Origin: Tetradesmus obliquus | Taxonomy: Eukaryota; Chlorophyta; Chlorophyceae; Sphaeropleales; Scenedesmaceae | Assembly (NCBI GenBank): GCA_030272155.1 | Contig: CP126203.1 | Span: forward strand, 3,472,001-3,536,000 | Reading direction: 5' to 3' | DNA length: 64,000 nt | Shown here: positions 11,943-23,223 of the stretch, piece by piece | Layout: each line of letters opens with the position of its first letter | Numbering within the stretch: the stretch's first letter is position 1 | Made by a program: the position numbers and the translations under genes | The notes under the pieces: generated by a model | Databases searched by the model: none | What the model was told of the DNA's origin: nothing | Seen by the model: only the letters and a program-made list of their open reading frames with translations

Positions 11943-14900
11943 TCTTACGTCCGCGCTACCGCAGCGTCCCGCATCGACAGAATTTACTGCTCAGATGCGT
12001 TGATGCCGCAGGTGGTTGCCTGCCGTCATGAGGATCGGTGTGCAGCAGTCAGTGATCACAGCGCTGTGGTTGTGCAGTTGCAGCCGCGTGGGCCAGGCGT
12101 GCTGGGGCCTGGCCTGCAGCGGCTTCGGATGTCCTTCCAGGCCGATGCAGAGTGCAGAGATGCGATGCGCACGTGGCTCGCATCCCAGCAGCCCCCTGCG
12201 GACGCCGCGACCCTTGTCGATCAGTGGTGGCCGGCTTTCAAGCGCCGGTTGGCAGCCAAGTTTGCAGAATTAAACCGTGCTGCGCGGCAAGCCCAGGCAG
12301 CGCGTGCACCTGCAGCGCAGCGTACAGCAGCGGCGGCAGCAGTGCTAACTGCGTACAACCAGCTGGAGTCATGCGCTGACGCAGCGGTGCCTGCTGCCTT
12401 GCAGTCTGTGGTGTCAGCTAGGAGCCATCTGGCGCAGCTACAGCAGCAGGAAGAGGCGGTGCAGCGTGCCCGCCGCCGCCAGCAGTGGGTGCACCAAGGT
12501 GAACGCCCAGGCCCGGCCATGTCCCGTGTACTCAAACCCCCCAAGGGCGCTACATACATCGCAGGTCTGCGCGCCCCTGGCACTGGGCACCTAGTGCGAG
12601 ATGGTGTCAGCCTGTCGCGTATCATCGGCCAGCGCTATGCAGCGCTCACTGTGGCGCCACAGGTGCAGCAGGCAGAACGGCAGGCTGTCCTGCAGGCAGT
12701 AGCGCAGCACTCCCAGCGCCTTGATGCTGCAGCAGCTGGCAGGCTTGGGGCAGCGGCGGTGGCAGTTGAGGAAGTCGGTGTCGCCATCTCCCGCACCGCC
12801 CCGGGCAAGTCGCCGGGCCTGGATGGGGTGCCTGGAGAGTTCTATAGGTACTATAAGCAGCAGATGGCGCCGGTGCTAGCAGCGCTATACTCAGCAATTG
12901 GCGCGGTTCAGCGCGTCCCGGCCGGTTTTCTGGATGGAGTCATACTGCCTGTCCTGAAGCCGGGAGGTGCGGTGGCAGATCCTGCTGCCTATCGTCCAAT
13001 CCAGCTGCTCAACTATGATTACCGCATCTTAGCTAAGCTACTTGCTAACCGGCTGCTGGCAGAGGCAGGCGATGTTATACACCCTGCGCAGTCCGCATTT
13101 TTGCAGCATCGGCATATTGGCGATAGCATCAGGCTGCTGCAAATGCTACCTGCTCTACTGCATGAGCAGCGGCAGATGGCGGTAGTTGTTTTCACTGATT
13201 TTGCAAAAGCCTACGATACTGTGGATCGCTCATTGTTGTATGATGTGGCCCAAGCACTGGGTGTAGGGCAGGGTTTTGTCAGCTGGATGCAAGTTCTGCT
13301 GACGGCGACATACACATGCGCCACAGCCAATGGTTTTTGCAGCCCCTTCTACAAGTGTGAGGCTGGGGTGCGTCAGGGCTGCCCCCTTGCACCTCTGCTG
13401 TATTTGTTCGTTGGGCAGGCGTTGTTGTGCTTCCTGAAGCAGCGCGGCATTGGTATTGTTGCAGCTAGTCAGCAGCTTGTAGCAGCACAGTATGCGGATG
13501 ATGCCGAGGTGTTTCTGCTGTCGCTTGCGAATGTCCCCACTTTCCTTGGCTGCATGGAGGATTTTGCCAAAGCGTCAGGGCAGCGGTTGAACCCATCCAA
13601 GTCGCGTTTGCTGCATGTTGGGCGGCAGCCAGCAGCGGCAGCTGCGCCGGGTGGGGCAACGCAGAATGTGGGCGGCATGCAGGTTGTGCAGCGCGCCAAA
13701 TCTCTGGGAGTGTTTTTTGGTGAACGTGGCAATAGCAACGTGGATTGGGAGGGCAGGCTGGAGACAGTGCGTCGCCGCATGCAAAATATCAGTCGCATCT
13801 CCAAGCTGTCTGCGTTTGGCAGGGCTTTTGCAGCTAATGCATATGCTCTGTCCACCATCCTATATGCAGCGCAGTTTGCCGGGCAGTTGCCAGCGACTGT
13901 GTCGGAACAGCTCAGCAGGTGGACGGCAGCGCTTGTTGATGCTGGCTTGGGGCCTGAGGATGATCTTAGGCGTGCCCCTGGCATCCCTGGGGACTGCATG
14001 GCTGCACATCCTAGGTGTGGTGGGTTTGGCCTTCTGCCCGTTCATCATCACTTGTTGTCTCGCTGGGCTTGTGAAGCAATCCCCCTCCTGCAGGGCGGTG
14101 CTGCACCGTGGGTGGCAGTGGGACGGGAATTGTGGGCACAGTGGGCTAGCGCTGTGGATTGTTTCACACGCGCTGCTGCTGGTAGCCCTTGGGGCCTTGC
14201 ATTGTGTGCCCGTCATCATATCTTCCCTGCGGCCCCTGCGGATGCCTGCTTGCCATCGCCTTTGCGTGTTTTGGCGATGGGTTTGCGTGCCCTGCCGCCG
14301 TTGCGTCATGTGGGCAACCAGCCTTTAGACGTGGATGGTTTGTGCTGGGAGGCTCCGCTGTGGGCCAATCCTCTGTTTACAGTGGTACAGTCATGGCAAT
14401 GGTTTGATCAGCAGCGTCAGGTGGAGGTGGGCTTGGAACAGGTCGTGCCATGTGGCCTGCTGGAGCTCCCCAAGCTACAGTGTTTGGGTCAGGCAGTGTT
14501 GCTGTTGTCAGAACTTGAACGTGTCTGTGCCTTGCCAGGGCTTTCTGTTCAGCGCTCCGCTTATGAGCGCGAGATATGGGGCCCGTGGCTGCGCAGTAGA
14601 CCACAGTATGGTGATCGGCAGCAGGCTCGGCAGCATGTGCAGCATCTGCTGTCGTTTGTGCCGTCTGTGTGGCACACTGCAGCACGCGCGCACCTGGCGG
14701 CTGCCCAAGCTGCTGGTATGAGCGTTGCACAATTATCCTCTGTTTCTCCTGTGGACATTTTGATTGCGCGCGAACAGTTGTGTGCTGATTTGGGTTGGCA
14801 GCGGCCAGGGGCAGGCGGTTTTATACGTTTGGCTGATCTGCAGGTTGCTGATGCCACGAAGCTACAACGTCTTGCTGCGCTTGATGCCATTGCGCCCCGC

Positions 14901-15542
14901 CATGCTGCCTTTGTTACTCGGATTAGAGCCCTGGATGCCCTGCCGGTGGCAGTCAGCCTGCCTGCAGTGCAGTCGGTGTTGTCTCGTTGGTGGCAGGTGC
15001 GGGTGGCTAACATGTACAAGGAAGCGGCGTGGCGCTTGGCTTTGGATGCATTCCCTACTGCTCAACGTATGCAGGCTACTGCTGCGTGTGCAGCATGTTC
15101 TGCTGCAGGGCCTGGGGTGGAGCATCATTTTTGGGCATGTCCTGTTGCTGTGGCGGTACGGCGTGAGGTGGAAAGTCAACTACGGGCGTTCAACTTGTTG
15201 CCGGCAGGTGCTGTCCTGCCGTGCCGAGCTATATGGTTGGCGTGCCCCCCTCATAACGCTGTACATCGGTTGGTGTGGGACATGGTCTGTCTTGCAGCAG
15301 TGCATGCTTTTGAAAAAGGCCGCAGGGCAGCGTGGGCTGTGTCAAGTGACCTTGGGGTACCCCAGCTGGTGGAGCAAGTGGCTGTGAGAGCAGCAGTAGG
15401 TGCTTTCTGGGATGCCCTTGCGGACTTTGCTGCTACGGCTAGGGTGCCGTCACGGTATAGAAATCGGCTGCTCACACAACAGCCTTTTGTTGCCTGGCAT
15501 ACTGTGTTGCGTGGCAATGGTTTGTGTGTGGTGCGGCGGTGA
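11943..15542 (+). CDS. LINE ORF2: end of endonuclease, reverse transcriptase, zinc knuckle (5'-truncated copy 1)
   Basis: An uninterrupted frame of 1,199 residues from the LINE junction to TGA. It opens inside the apurinic-type endonuclease (RIDRIYCSDAL and the SDHSAVVVQL end). The reverse transcriptase follows: APGKSPGLDGVPGEFYRYY, VILPVLKPG, YRPIQLLNYDYRILAKLLANR, VFTDFAKAYDTVDRSL (about residue 416), AGVRQGCPLAPLLYLF and the catalytic QYADDAEVF with YADD at residues 517-520. Near the C-terminus is a zf-RVT-like knuckle CAACSAAGPGVEHHFWAC (CX2C X8 H X4 C). The frame is also open 5' of the junction to 11487, but that part is flanking tRNA-locus DNA and not element sequence. The missing 5' end means this copy cannot supply a whole ORF2. 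Confidence 0.93.
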   Translation, partial: SYVRATAASRIDRIYCSDALMPQVVACRHEDRCAAVSDHSAVVVQLQPRGPGVLGPGLQRLRMSFQADAECRDAMRTWLASQQPPADAATLVDQWWPAFKRRLAAKFAELNRAARQAQAARAPAAQRTAAAAAVLTAYNQLESCADAAVPAALQSVVSARSHLAQLQQQEEAVQRARRRQQWVHQGERPGPAMSRVLKPPKGATYIAGLRAPGTGHLVRDGVSLSRIIGQRYAALTVAPQVQQAERQAVLQAVAQHSQRLDAAAAGRLGAAAVAVEEVGVAISRTAPGKSPGLDGVPGEFYRYYKQQMAPVLAALYSAIGAVQRVPAGFLDGVILPVLKPGGAVADPAAYRPIQLLNYDYRILAKLLANRLLAEAGDVIHPAQSAFLQHRHIGDSIRLLQMLPALLHEQRQMAVVVFTDFAKAYDTVDRSLLYDVAQALGVGQGFVSWMQVLLTATYTCATANGFCSPFYKCEAGVRQGCPLAPLLYLFVGQALLCFLKQRGIGIVAASQQLVAAQYADDAEVFLLSLANVPTFLGCMEDFAKASGQRLNPSKSRLLHVGRQPAAAAAPGGATQNVGGMQVVQRAKSLGVFFGERGNSNVDWEGRLETVRRRMQNISRISKLSAFGRAFAANAYALSTILYAAQFAGQLPATVSEQLSRWTAALVDAGLGPEDDLRRAPGIPGDCMAAHPRCGGFGLLPVHHHLLSRWACEAIPLLQGGAAPWVAVGRELWAQWASAVDCFTRAAAGSPWGLALCARHHIFPAAPADACLPSPLRVLAMGLRALPPLRHVGNQPLDVDGLCWEAPLWANPLFTVVQSWQWFDQQRQVEVGLEQVVPCGLLELPKLQCLGQAVLLLSELERVCALPGLSVQRSAYEREIWGPWLRSRPQYGDRQQARQHVQHLLSFVPSVWHTAARAHLAAAQAAGMSVAQLSSVSPVDILIAREQLCADLGWQRPGAGGFIRLADLQVADATKLQRLAALDAIAPRHAAFVTRIRALDALPVAVSLPAVQSVLSRWWQVRVANMYKEAAWRLALDAFPTAQRMQATAACAACSAAGPGVEHHFWACPVAVAVRREVESQLRAFNLLPAGAVLPCRAIWLACPPHNAVHRLVWDMVCLAAVHAFEKGRRAAWAVSSDLGVPQLVEQVAVRAAVGAFWDALADFAATARVPSRYRNRLLTQQPFVAWHTVLRGNGLCVVRR

Positions 15543-16148
15543 TGGCCTTCTTCTCACTGTGTGTACGTGCGCTCTCTGTGAGCTTCTGACATGCCAGAGC
15601 TAGCCGTCTTGCTTTGCAGGAGCTGTGAGTTACCGTATCGCTGCTGCAAACTGTAGTCGTGCGGCCCTTGCAGCAGCTGGTTTGTCCTCTGCTCTCTCTC
15701 CCCAGTTTGTCGCCTCAGACCACCGCCTGCCAGGCTGTGTTGCTGCTTGGTGGGTGTTGTTCTGTGGGTTCAGCCCGCCCGCTGCACTGCATAAAGTGCA
15801 GCTTGCTGTCACTAACACTGTTTACACTAGTCCTGCCTTTGTTTAGCATCAATACTGCGTGTGCTGTGACTGACGGCTTTGCCTGCAAGGCCATATGTCA
15901 AGTTACACACACATCGAGACTTTTTGGGGTGAGTCTCCTTGAGTGACAGCCTGTTTTGCTGAGTCATCTGCGACGTTCCAGATTTTCGGGTGTTCGTTGC
16001 AACGTAGTTGCCTGTGCACACCGTGTAACCCCTCTTCTTCTTCAAAATCTTCTTCCTTCATCTGCGACGTTCCAGATTTTCGGGTGTTCGTTGCAACGTA
16101 GTTGCCTGTGCACACCGTGTAACCCCTCTTCTTCGCGAAATCTTCTTC

Positions 16149-16495
16149 CGCCCCAGGCTGAGATGCGGCTTGGTGAGCTCAGCCCGCCCGCAATGCAGTT
16201 AGTGCATGGCGGCCCTGTGTTCTCTCTGCATTGCTTGCCGTCACTGACACTGCTGGCAGCACTTTATTTTCCACTTCTCGTATGAGGATACATTTTCTGG
16301 GGGCGAACTGTGTGGAGTAAGGAAGGCGGCTGTGCTAGCATGGCCATATGCCGAAACTTACACACGGGGGCCATTTCTCGGGGGTTGGGCCTCACATGAG
16401 TGACGGCCTGTGCTGAGCTTCCTGCGGTTTCCCTGTGTTTTCGGGTGTTCGTTGCAACGTAGTTGCCTGTGCACACCGTGTAACCCCTTTTCTTC
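16149..16495 (+). mobile_element. Divergent LINE tail (copy 3), related subfamily
   Basis: About 350 bases whose last 60 match the common LINE tail but whose body differs from the other copies: a variant of the 3' UTR with its own CCCGCCCGCAATGCAG, CCATATG and GAGTGACGGCCTG blocks. It looks like the 3' end of a second LINE subfamily that used the same tail-targeted insertion site. It encodes no protein. Confidence 0.75.
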
Positions 16496-16558
16496 AAAAA
16501 TCTTCTTCTGTGCACACCGTGTAACCCCTTTTCTTCTCTTCTTCTGAAAATCTTCTTC

Positions 16559-17516
16559 GTGGCTGCGCAGTAGACCACAGTATGGTGATCGGCAGCAGGC
16601 TCGGCAGCATGTGCAGCATCTGCTGTCGTTTGTGCCGTCTGTGTGGCACACTGCAGCACGCGCGCACCTGGCGGCTGCCCAAGCTGCTGGTATGAGCGTT
16701 GCACAATTATCCTCTGTTTCTCCTGTGGACATTTTGATTGCGCGCGAACAGTTGTGTGCTGATTTGGGTTGGCAGCGGCCAGGGGCAGGCGGTTTTATAC
16801 GTTTGGCTGATCTGCAGGTTGCTGATGCCACGAAGCTACAACGTCTTGCTGCGCTTGATGCCATTGCGCCCCGCCATGCTGCCTTTGTTACTCGGATTAG
16901 AGCCCTGGATGCCCTGCCGGTGGCAGTCAGCCTGCCTGCAGTGCAGTCGGTGTTGTCTCGTTGGTGGCAGGTGCGGGTGGCTAACATGTACAAGGAAGCG
17001 GCGTGGCGCTTGGCTTTGGATGCATTCCCTACTGCTCAACGTATGCAGGCTACTGCTGCGTGTGCAGCATGTTCTGCTGCAGGGCCTGGGGTGGAGCATC
17101 ATTTTTGGGCATGTCCTGTTGCTGTGGCGGTACGGCGTGAGGTGGAAAGTCAACTACGGGCGTTCAACTTGTTGCCGGCAGGTGCTGTCCTGCCGTGCCG
17201 AGCTATATGGTTGGCGTGCCCCCCTCATAACGCTGTACATCGGTTGGTGTGGGACATGGTCTGTCTTGCAGCAGTGCATGCTTTTGAAAAAGGCCGCAGG
17301 GCAGCGTGGGCTGTGTCAAGTGACCTTGGGGTACCCCAGCTGGTGGAGCAAGTGGCTGTGAGAGCAGCAGTAGGTGCTTTCTGGGATGCCCTTGCGGACT
17401 TTGCTGCTACGGCTAGGGTGCCGTCACGGTATAGAAATCGGCTGCTCACACAACAGCCTTTTGTTGCCTGGCATACTGTGTTGCGTGGCAATGGTTTGTG
17501 TGTGGTGCGGCGGTGA
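16559..17516 (+). CDS. LINE ORF2 C-terminal fragment (copy 5)
   Basis: Starts right after AAAATCTTCTTC and matches copy 1 from 14585 onward at a constant offset of 1,974 bases. It keeps the last roughly 320 codons including the zinc knuckle, then the full 3' UTR to about 18018. It lacks the reverse transcriptase and is a 5'-truncated insertion. One visible difference from copy 1 is GCTTAGC versus GTTTAGC in the 3' UTR. Confidence 0.9.
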
Positions 17517-18168
17517 TGGCCTTCTTCTCACTGTGTGTACGTGCGCTCTCTGTGAGCTTCTGACATGCCAGAGCTAGCCGTCTTGCTTTGCAGGAGCTGT
17601 GAGTTACCGTATCGCTGCTGCAAACTGTAGTCGTGCGGCCCTTGCAGCAGCTGGTTTGTCCTCTGCTCTCTCTCCCCAGTTTGTCGCCTCAGACCACCGC
17701 CTGCCAGGCTGTGTTGCTGCTTGGTGGGTGTTGTTCTGTGGGTTCAGCCCGCCCGCTGCACTGCATAAAGTGCAGCTTGCTGTCACTAACACTGTTTACA
17801 CTAGTCCTGCCTTTGCTTAGCATCAATACTGCGTGTGCTGTGACTGACGGCTTTGCCTGCAAGGCCATATGTCAAGTTACACACACATCGAGACTTTTTG
17901 GGGTGAGTCTCCTTGAGTGACAGCCTGTTTTGCTGAGTCATCTGCGACGTTCCAGATTTTCGGGTGTTCGTTGCAACGTAGTTGCCTGTGCACACCGTGT
18001 AACCCCTCTTCTTCTTCTAAAATCTTCTTCGAGACTTTTTGGGGTGAGTCTCCTTGAGTGACAGCCTGTTTTGCTGAGTCATCTGCGACGTTCCAGATTT
18101 TCGGGTGTTCGTTGCAACGTAGTTGCCTGTGCACACCGTGTAACCCCTCTTCTTCTAAAATCTTCTTC

Positions 18169-20818
18169 AGCAATTGGCGCGGTTCAGCGCGTCCCGGCCG
18201 GTTTTCTGGATGGAGTCATACTGCCTGTCCTGAAGCCGGGAGGTGCGGTGGCAGATCCTGCTGCCTATCGTCCAATCCAGCTGCTCAACTATGATTACCG
18301 CATCTTAGCTAAGCTACTTGCTAACCGGCTGCTGGCAGAGGCAGGCGATGTTATACACCCTGCGCAGTCCGCATTTTTGCAGCATCGGCATATTGGCGAT
18401 AGCATCAGGCTGCTGCAAATGCTACCTGCTCTACTGAATGAGCAGCGGCAGATGGCGGTAGTTGTTTTCACTGATTTTGCAAAAGCCTACGATACTGTGG
18501 ATCGCTCATTGTTGTATGATGTGGCCCAAGCACTGGGTGTAGGGCAGGGTTTTGTCAGCTGGATGCAAGTTCTGCTGACGGCGACATACACATGCGCCAC
18601 AGCCAATGGTTTTTGCAGCCCCTTCTACAAGTGTGAGGCTGGGGTGCGTCAGGGCTGCCCCCTTGCACCTCTGCTGTATTTGTTCGTTGGGCAGGCGTTG
18701 TTGTGCTTCCTGAAGCAGCGCGGCATTGGTATTGTTGCAGCTAGTCAGCAGCTTGTAGCAGCACAGTATGCGGATGATGCCGAGGTGTTTCTGCTGTCGC
18801 TTGCGAATGTCCCCACTTTCCTTGGCTGCATGGAGGATTTTGCCAAAGCGTCAGGGCAGCGGTTGAACCCATCCAAGTCGCGTTTGCTGCATGTTGGGCG
18901 GCAGCCAGCAGCGGCAGCTGCGCCGGGTGGGGCAACGCAGAATGTGGGCGGCATGCAGGTTGTGCAGCGCGCCAAATCTCTGGGAGTGTTTTTTGGTGAA
19001 CGTGGCAATAGCAACGTGGATTGGGAGGGCAGGCTGGAGACAGTGCGTCGCCGCATGCAAAATATCAGTCGCATCTCCAAGCTGTCTGCGTTTGGCAGGG
19101 CTTTTGCAGCTAATGCATATGCTCTGTCCACCATCCTATATGCAGCGCAGTTTGCCGGGCAGTTGCCAGCGACTGTGTCGGAACAGCTCAGCAGGTGGAC
19201 GGCAGCGCTTGTTGATGCTGGCTTGGGGCCTGAGGATGATCTTAGGCGTGCCCCTGGCATCCCTGGGGACTGCATGGCTGCACATCCTAGGTGTGGTGGG
19301 TTTGGCCTTGTGCCCGTTCATCATCACTTGTTGTCTCGCTGGGCTTGTGAAGCAATCCCCCTCCTGCAGGGCGGTGCTGCACCGTGGGTGGCAGTGGGAC
19401 GGGAATTGTGGGCACAGTGGGCTAGCGCTGTGGATTGTTTCACACGCGCTGCTGCTGGTAGCCCTTGGGGCCTTGCATTGTGTGCCCGTCATCATATCTT
19501 CCCTGCGGCCCCTGCGGATGCCTGCTTGCCATCGCCTTTGCGTGTTTTGGCGATGGGTTTGCGTGCCCTGCCGCCGTTGCGTCATGTGGGCAACCAGCCT
19601 TTAGACGTGGATGGTTTGTGCTGGGAGGCTCCGCTGTGGGCCAATCCTCTGTTTACAGTGGTACAGTCATGGCAATGGTTTGATCAGCAGCGTCAGGTGG
19701 AGGTGGGCTTGGAACAGGTCGTGCCATGTGGCCTGCTGGAGCTCCCCAAGCTACAGTGTTTGGGTCAGGCAGTGTTGCTGTTGTCAGAACTTGAACGTGT
19801 CTGTGCCTTGCCAGGGCTTTCTGTTCAGCGCTCCGCTTATGAGCGCGAGATATGGGGCCCGTGGCTGCGCAGTAGACCACAGTATGGTGATCGGCAGCAG
19901 GCTCGGCAGCATGTGCAGCATCTGCTGTCGTTTGTGCCGTCTGTGTGGCACACTGCAGCACGCGCGCACCTGGCGGCTGCCCAAGCTGCTGGTATGAGCG
20001 TTGCACAATTATCCTCTGTTTCTCCTGTGGACATTTTGATTGCGCGCGAACAGTTGTGTGCTGATTTGGGTTGGCAGCGGCCAGGGGCAGGCGGTTTTAT
20101 ACGTTTGGCTGATCTGCAGGTTGCTGATGCCACGAAGCTACAACGTCTTGCTGCGCTTGATGCCATTGCGCCCCGCCATGCTGCCTTTGTTACTCGGATT
20201 AGAGCCCTGGATGCCCTGCCGGTGGCAGTCAGCCTGCCTGCAGTGCAGTCGGTGTTGTCTCGTTGGTGGCAGGTGCGGGTGGCTAACATGTACAAGGAAG
20301 CGGCGTGGCGCTTGGCTTTGGATGCATTCCCTACTGCTCAACGTATGCAGGCTACTGCTGCGTGTGCAGCATGTTCTGCTGCAGGGCCTGGGGTGGAGCA
20401 TCATTTTTGGGCATGTCCTGTTGCTGTGGCGGTACGGCGTGAGGTGGAAAGTCAACTACGGGCGTTCAACTTGTTGCCGGCAGGTGCTGTCCTGCCGTGC
20501 CGAGCTATATGGTTGGCGTGCCCCCCTCATAACGCTGTACATCGGTTGGTGTGGGACATGGTCTGTCTTGCAGCAGTGCATGCTTTTGAAAAAGGCCGCA
20601 GGGCAGCGTGGGCTGTGTCAAGTGACCTTGGGGTACCCCAGCTGGTGGAGCAAGTGGCTGTGAGAGCAGCAGTAGGTGCTTTCTGGGATGCCCTTGCGGA
20701 CTTTGCTGCTACGGCTAGGGTGCCGTCACGGTATAGAAATCGGCTGCTCACACAACAGCCTTTTGTTGCCTGGCATACTGTGTTGCGTGGCAATGGTTTG
20801 TGTGTGGTGCGGCGGTGA
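18169..20818 (+). CDS. LINE ORF2 fragment with reverse transcriptase (copy 7)
   Basis: Matches copy 1 from 12893 at a constant offset of 5,276 bases through the stop. It begins in the reverse transcriptase just after the SPGLDG region, so all of the YADD-containing core and the zinc knuckle are present. The frame is open at the 5' side into the tail of copy 6 by chance. Two amino-acid differences from copy 1 are visible: His to Asn in ALLxEQRQ and Leu to Val in GFGLxPVHHH. Confidence 0.9.
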
Positions 20819-21895
20819 TGGCCTTCTTCTCACTGTGTGTACGTGCGCTCTCTGTGAGCTTCTGACATGCCAGAGCTAGCCGTCTTGCTTTGCAGGAGCT
20901 GTGAGTTACCGTATCGCTGCTGCAAACTGTAGTCGTGCGGCCCTTGCAGCAGCTGGTTTGTCCTCTGCTCTCTCTCCCCAGTTTGTCGCCTCAGACCACC
21001 GCCTGCCAGGCTGTGTTGCTGCTTGGTGGGTGTTGTTCTGTGGGTTCAGCCCGCCCGCTGCACTGCATAAAGTGCAGCTTGCTGTCACTAACACTGTTTA
21101 CACTAGTCCTGCCTTTGTTTAGCATCAATACTGCGTGTGCTGTGACTGACGGCTTTGCCTGCAAGGCCATATGTCAAGTTACACACACATCGAGACTTTT
21201 TGGGGTGAGTCTCCTTGAGTGACAGCCTGTTTTGCTGAGTCATCTGCGACGTTCCAGATTTTCGGGTGTTCGTTGCAACGTAGTTGCCTGTGCACACCGT
21301 GTAACCCCTCTTCTTCTTAAAAAATCTTCTTCTGCGTGTGCTGTGACTGACGGCTTTGCCTGCAAGGCCATATGTCAAGTTACACACACATCGAGACTTT
21401 TTGGGGTGAGTCTCCTTGAGTGACAGCCTGTTTTGCTGAGTCATCTGCGACGTTCCAGATTTTCGGGTGTTCGTTGCAACGTAGTTGCCTGTGCACACCG
21501 TGTAACCCCTCTTCTTCTTCTAAATCTTCTTCCTCTGCTCTCTCTCCCCAGTTTGTCGCCTCAGACCGCCGCCTGCCAGGCTGTGTTGCTGCTTGGTGGG
21601 TGTTGTTCTGTGGGTTCAGCCCGCTCGCTGCACTGCATAAAGTGCAGCTTGCTGTCACTAACACTGTTTACACTAGTCCTGCCTTTGTTTAGCATCAATA
21701 CTGCGTGTGCTGTGACTGACGGCTTTGCCTGCAAGGCCATATGTCAAGTTACACACACCGCGAGACTTTTTGGGGTGAGTCTCCTTGAGTGACAGCCTGT
21801 TTTGCTGAGTCATCTGCGACGTTCCAGATTTTCGGGTGTTCGTTGCAACGTAGTTGCCTGTGCACACCGTGTAACCCCTCTTCTTGGCCAAAAAA

Positions 21896-22191
21896 AAAAA
21901 TCTTCGCATACACAACGTGTCAGCCGTCTGTAAGCATCGCAACGGCTTCCAGGGAGCAAGGGCTATCTTTTCAGGGTGGCGGCGGGGCCTGAGCTGCCAC
22001 TGCCAGGCTGCCAGGCACGACACGCGCCACACGACTGCCAGGCGTCGAGCAGCTAATGCGGAGATGCCAAAGCCGGCGAAAAAGCCAGATATGATCAAAG
22101 TAAAAGTCATCAGGGCTGGCAGGGGGTCTTCACCCCGTGGAAGCAGAGAGGCAGGCCATCAGCAGCAGGGGGTGGGTAGCCTACCTGTGCC
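21896..22191 (+). repeat. Inverted duplication, left arm part B
   Basis: Reverse complement of about 24234-24533, with no differences noticed by eye. In the right arm this block joins the tRNA block directly. Here it is separated from it by the LINE array. The block has no recognised coding content; its long open frame appears only because of base composition. Confidence 0.9.
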
Positions 22192-23215
22192 TGGCACAGC
22201 GAGTGAGGCGGTTCTGCATGCACAAGCTGGATGATATCTGCACATGTGAGGCGCTGCGTGTCTTGGTTGGGTGCACCATGTCTAAAGTGCCCTGTTGCGG
22301 TAGCGGTGATGCACGATGCCCCATCATTGCGGCATTGTCTGATATGCCTGCTGGCAGGGAGCACAAGGCCGCCCGCCGCTTGCGTTGCGGCATGTCTGGA
22401 TAAAATCATCCATGAAGTTGCCAGCTGACCCGAAACAGCCCTACAGGACAATGGGAGTTTGAAGGTTGCCTGTCTACCTGCGTTGTCCCATGGATGTTGG
22501 CTGCACCATGCTTGTCACCTTTTGCGTGTGGTTCCTTGTGCATAGAGCACCTGCTGCTTTTCATGCTGCATTTTGCACTTGCTGCACTGCGTGTACGTCT
22601 TCATTTGTTTAGAAAACAGAGGCTGCAAGACGCCATTGAAGTTTAATGCAGTACAGTTGTAGCTGTGTCTTGCAGCTTGCTACCGTAGTTGTACTATTCG
22701 CAGATCCCCCCTGAACTGAAGCTACAACTTGTAATTGAATTTCCCTTGTTTCAAACTATTCGCAGCTCCTACAGAGCGCTTGGCGATTTTAGCACGAGTG
22801 CTTTTGGAATTGTGAGAGTGTTTTCATACGATGTAGCACCTCACACCTTGCACCCCCCACGCTCGAAATGGTTGCAAAACTTTATCTCCCTATTCGCATT
22901 CAACCTATTCGCATTCAACCAGACAGTTAACTCGGTTCGCATACCAATACCAATATCAAAGTATGGGACCTGGATACTTAGGGTGCATATGGTATTGGGG
23001 TTCCACAATACCCGGCTGTCACACCAGAGCTGGTGAACTGACAGTCAACTGACTCTCAGATTATACCTTGCCTTCCCCTGTCACAACTGTCTCCATTTAC
23101 ATTTGAATTTTTTGCTGTGATTGTTTTGATCTAAGTTGCTTAGTTAGTGTATGTTACACATGGGGGCCAGGCAATTCCAGCCTCTTGAACTGGCGTATCA
23201 TACCAGCCAGGTAGG
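22192..23215. other. Spacer of the inverted duplication, no gene seen
   Basis: Unique sequence, visibly more AT-rich from about 22600 to 23150 than the rest of the window. No conserved open frame, tRNA or repeat was recognised. It may contain decayed mobile DNA, but I cannot show that. Confidence 0.4.
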
Positions 23216-23223
23216 GTTTCAAG

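Larger units (their letters stand above)
11942..21900 (+). mobile_element. Nested array of nine 5'-truncated Zepp-like LINE copies
   Basis: Nine head-to-tail copies of one L1-clade LINE, all on the plus strand. Approximate spans are 11942-16043, 16056-16137, 16149-16495, 16509-16545, 16559-18018, 18031-18156, 18169-21318, 21333-21520 and 21533-21900. Every copy ends with CACACCGTGTAACCCC, a TCTTCTTC run and a short A tract, and every one after the first starts right after A(3-6)TCTTCTTC, the tail of its predecessor. The TGTAA inside that end is the likely poly(A) signal. The outer flanks share (A)AAAATCTTC at 11932-11941 and 21896-21905, compatible with a target duplication. Copies 1, 5 and 7 are nearly identical, so insertion is recent. 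The pattern matches what is known of Chlorella and Coccomyxa Zepp: new copies insert into the tails of old ones. Confidence 0.9.

Noticed and set aside
11942-21900. Centromere call for the LINE cluster
   Set aside because: Only about 10 kb and surrounded by genes; Zepp clusters at centromeres are much larger. Kept as a question only.
21884-22234. Basic protein frame in block B, open in both inverted copies
   Set aside because: It is open in both copies only because they are nearly identical; the frame starts inside the LINE poly-A junction in one and has no family.
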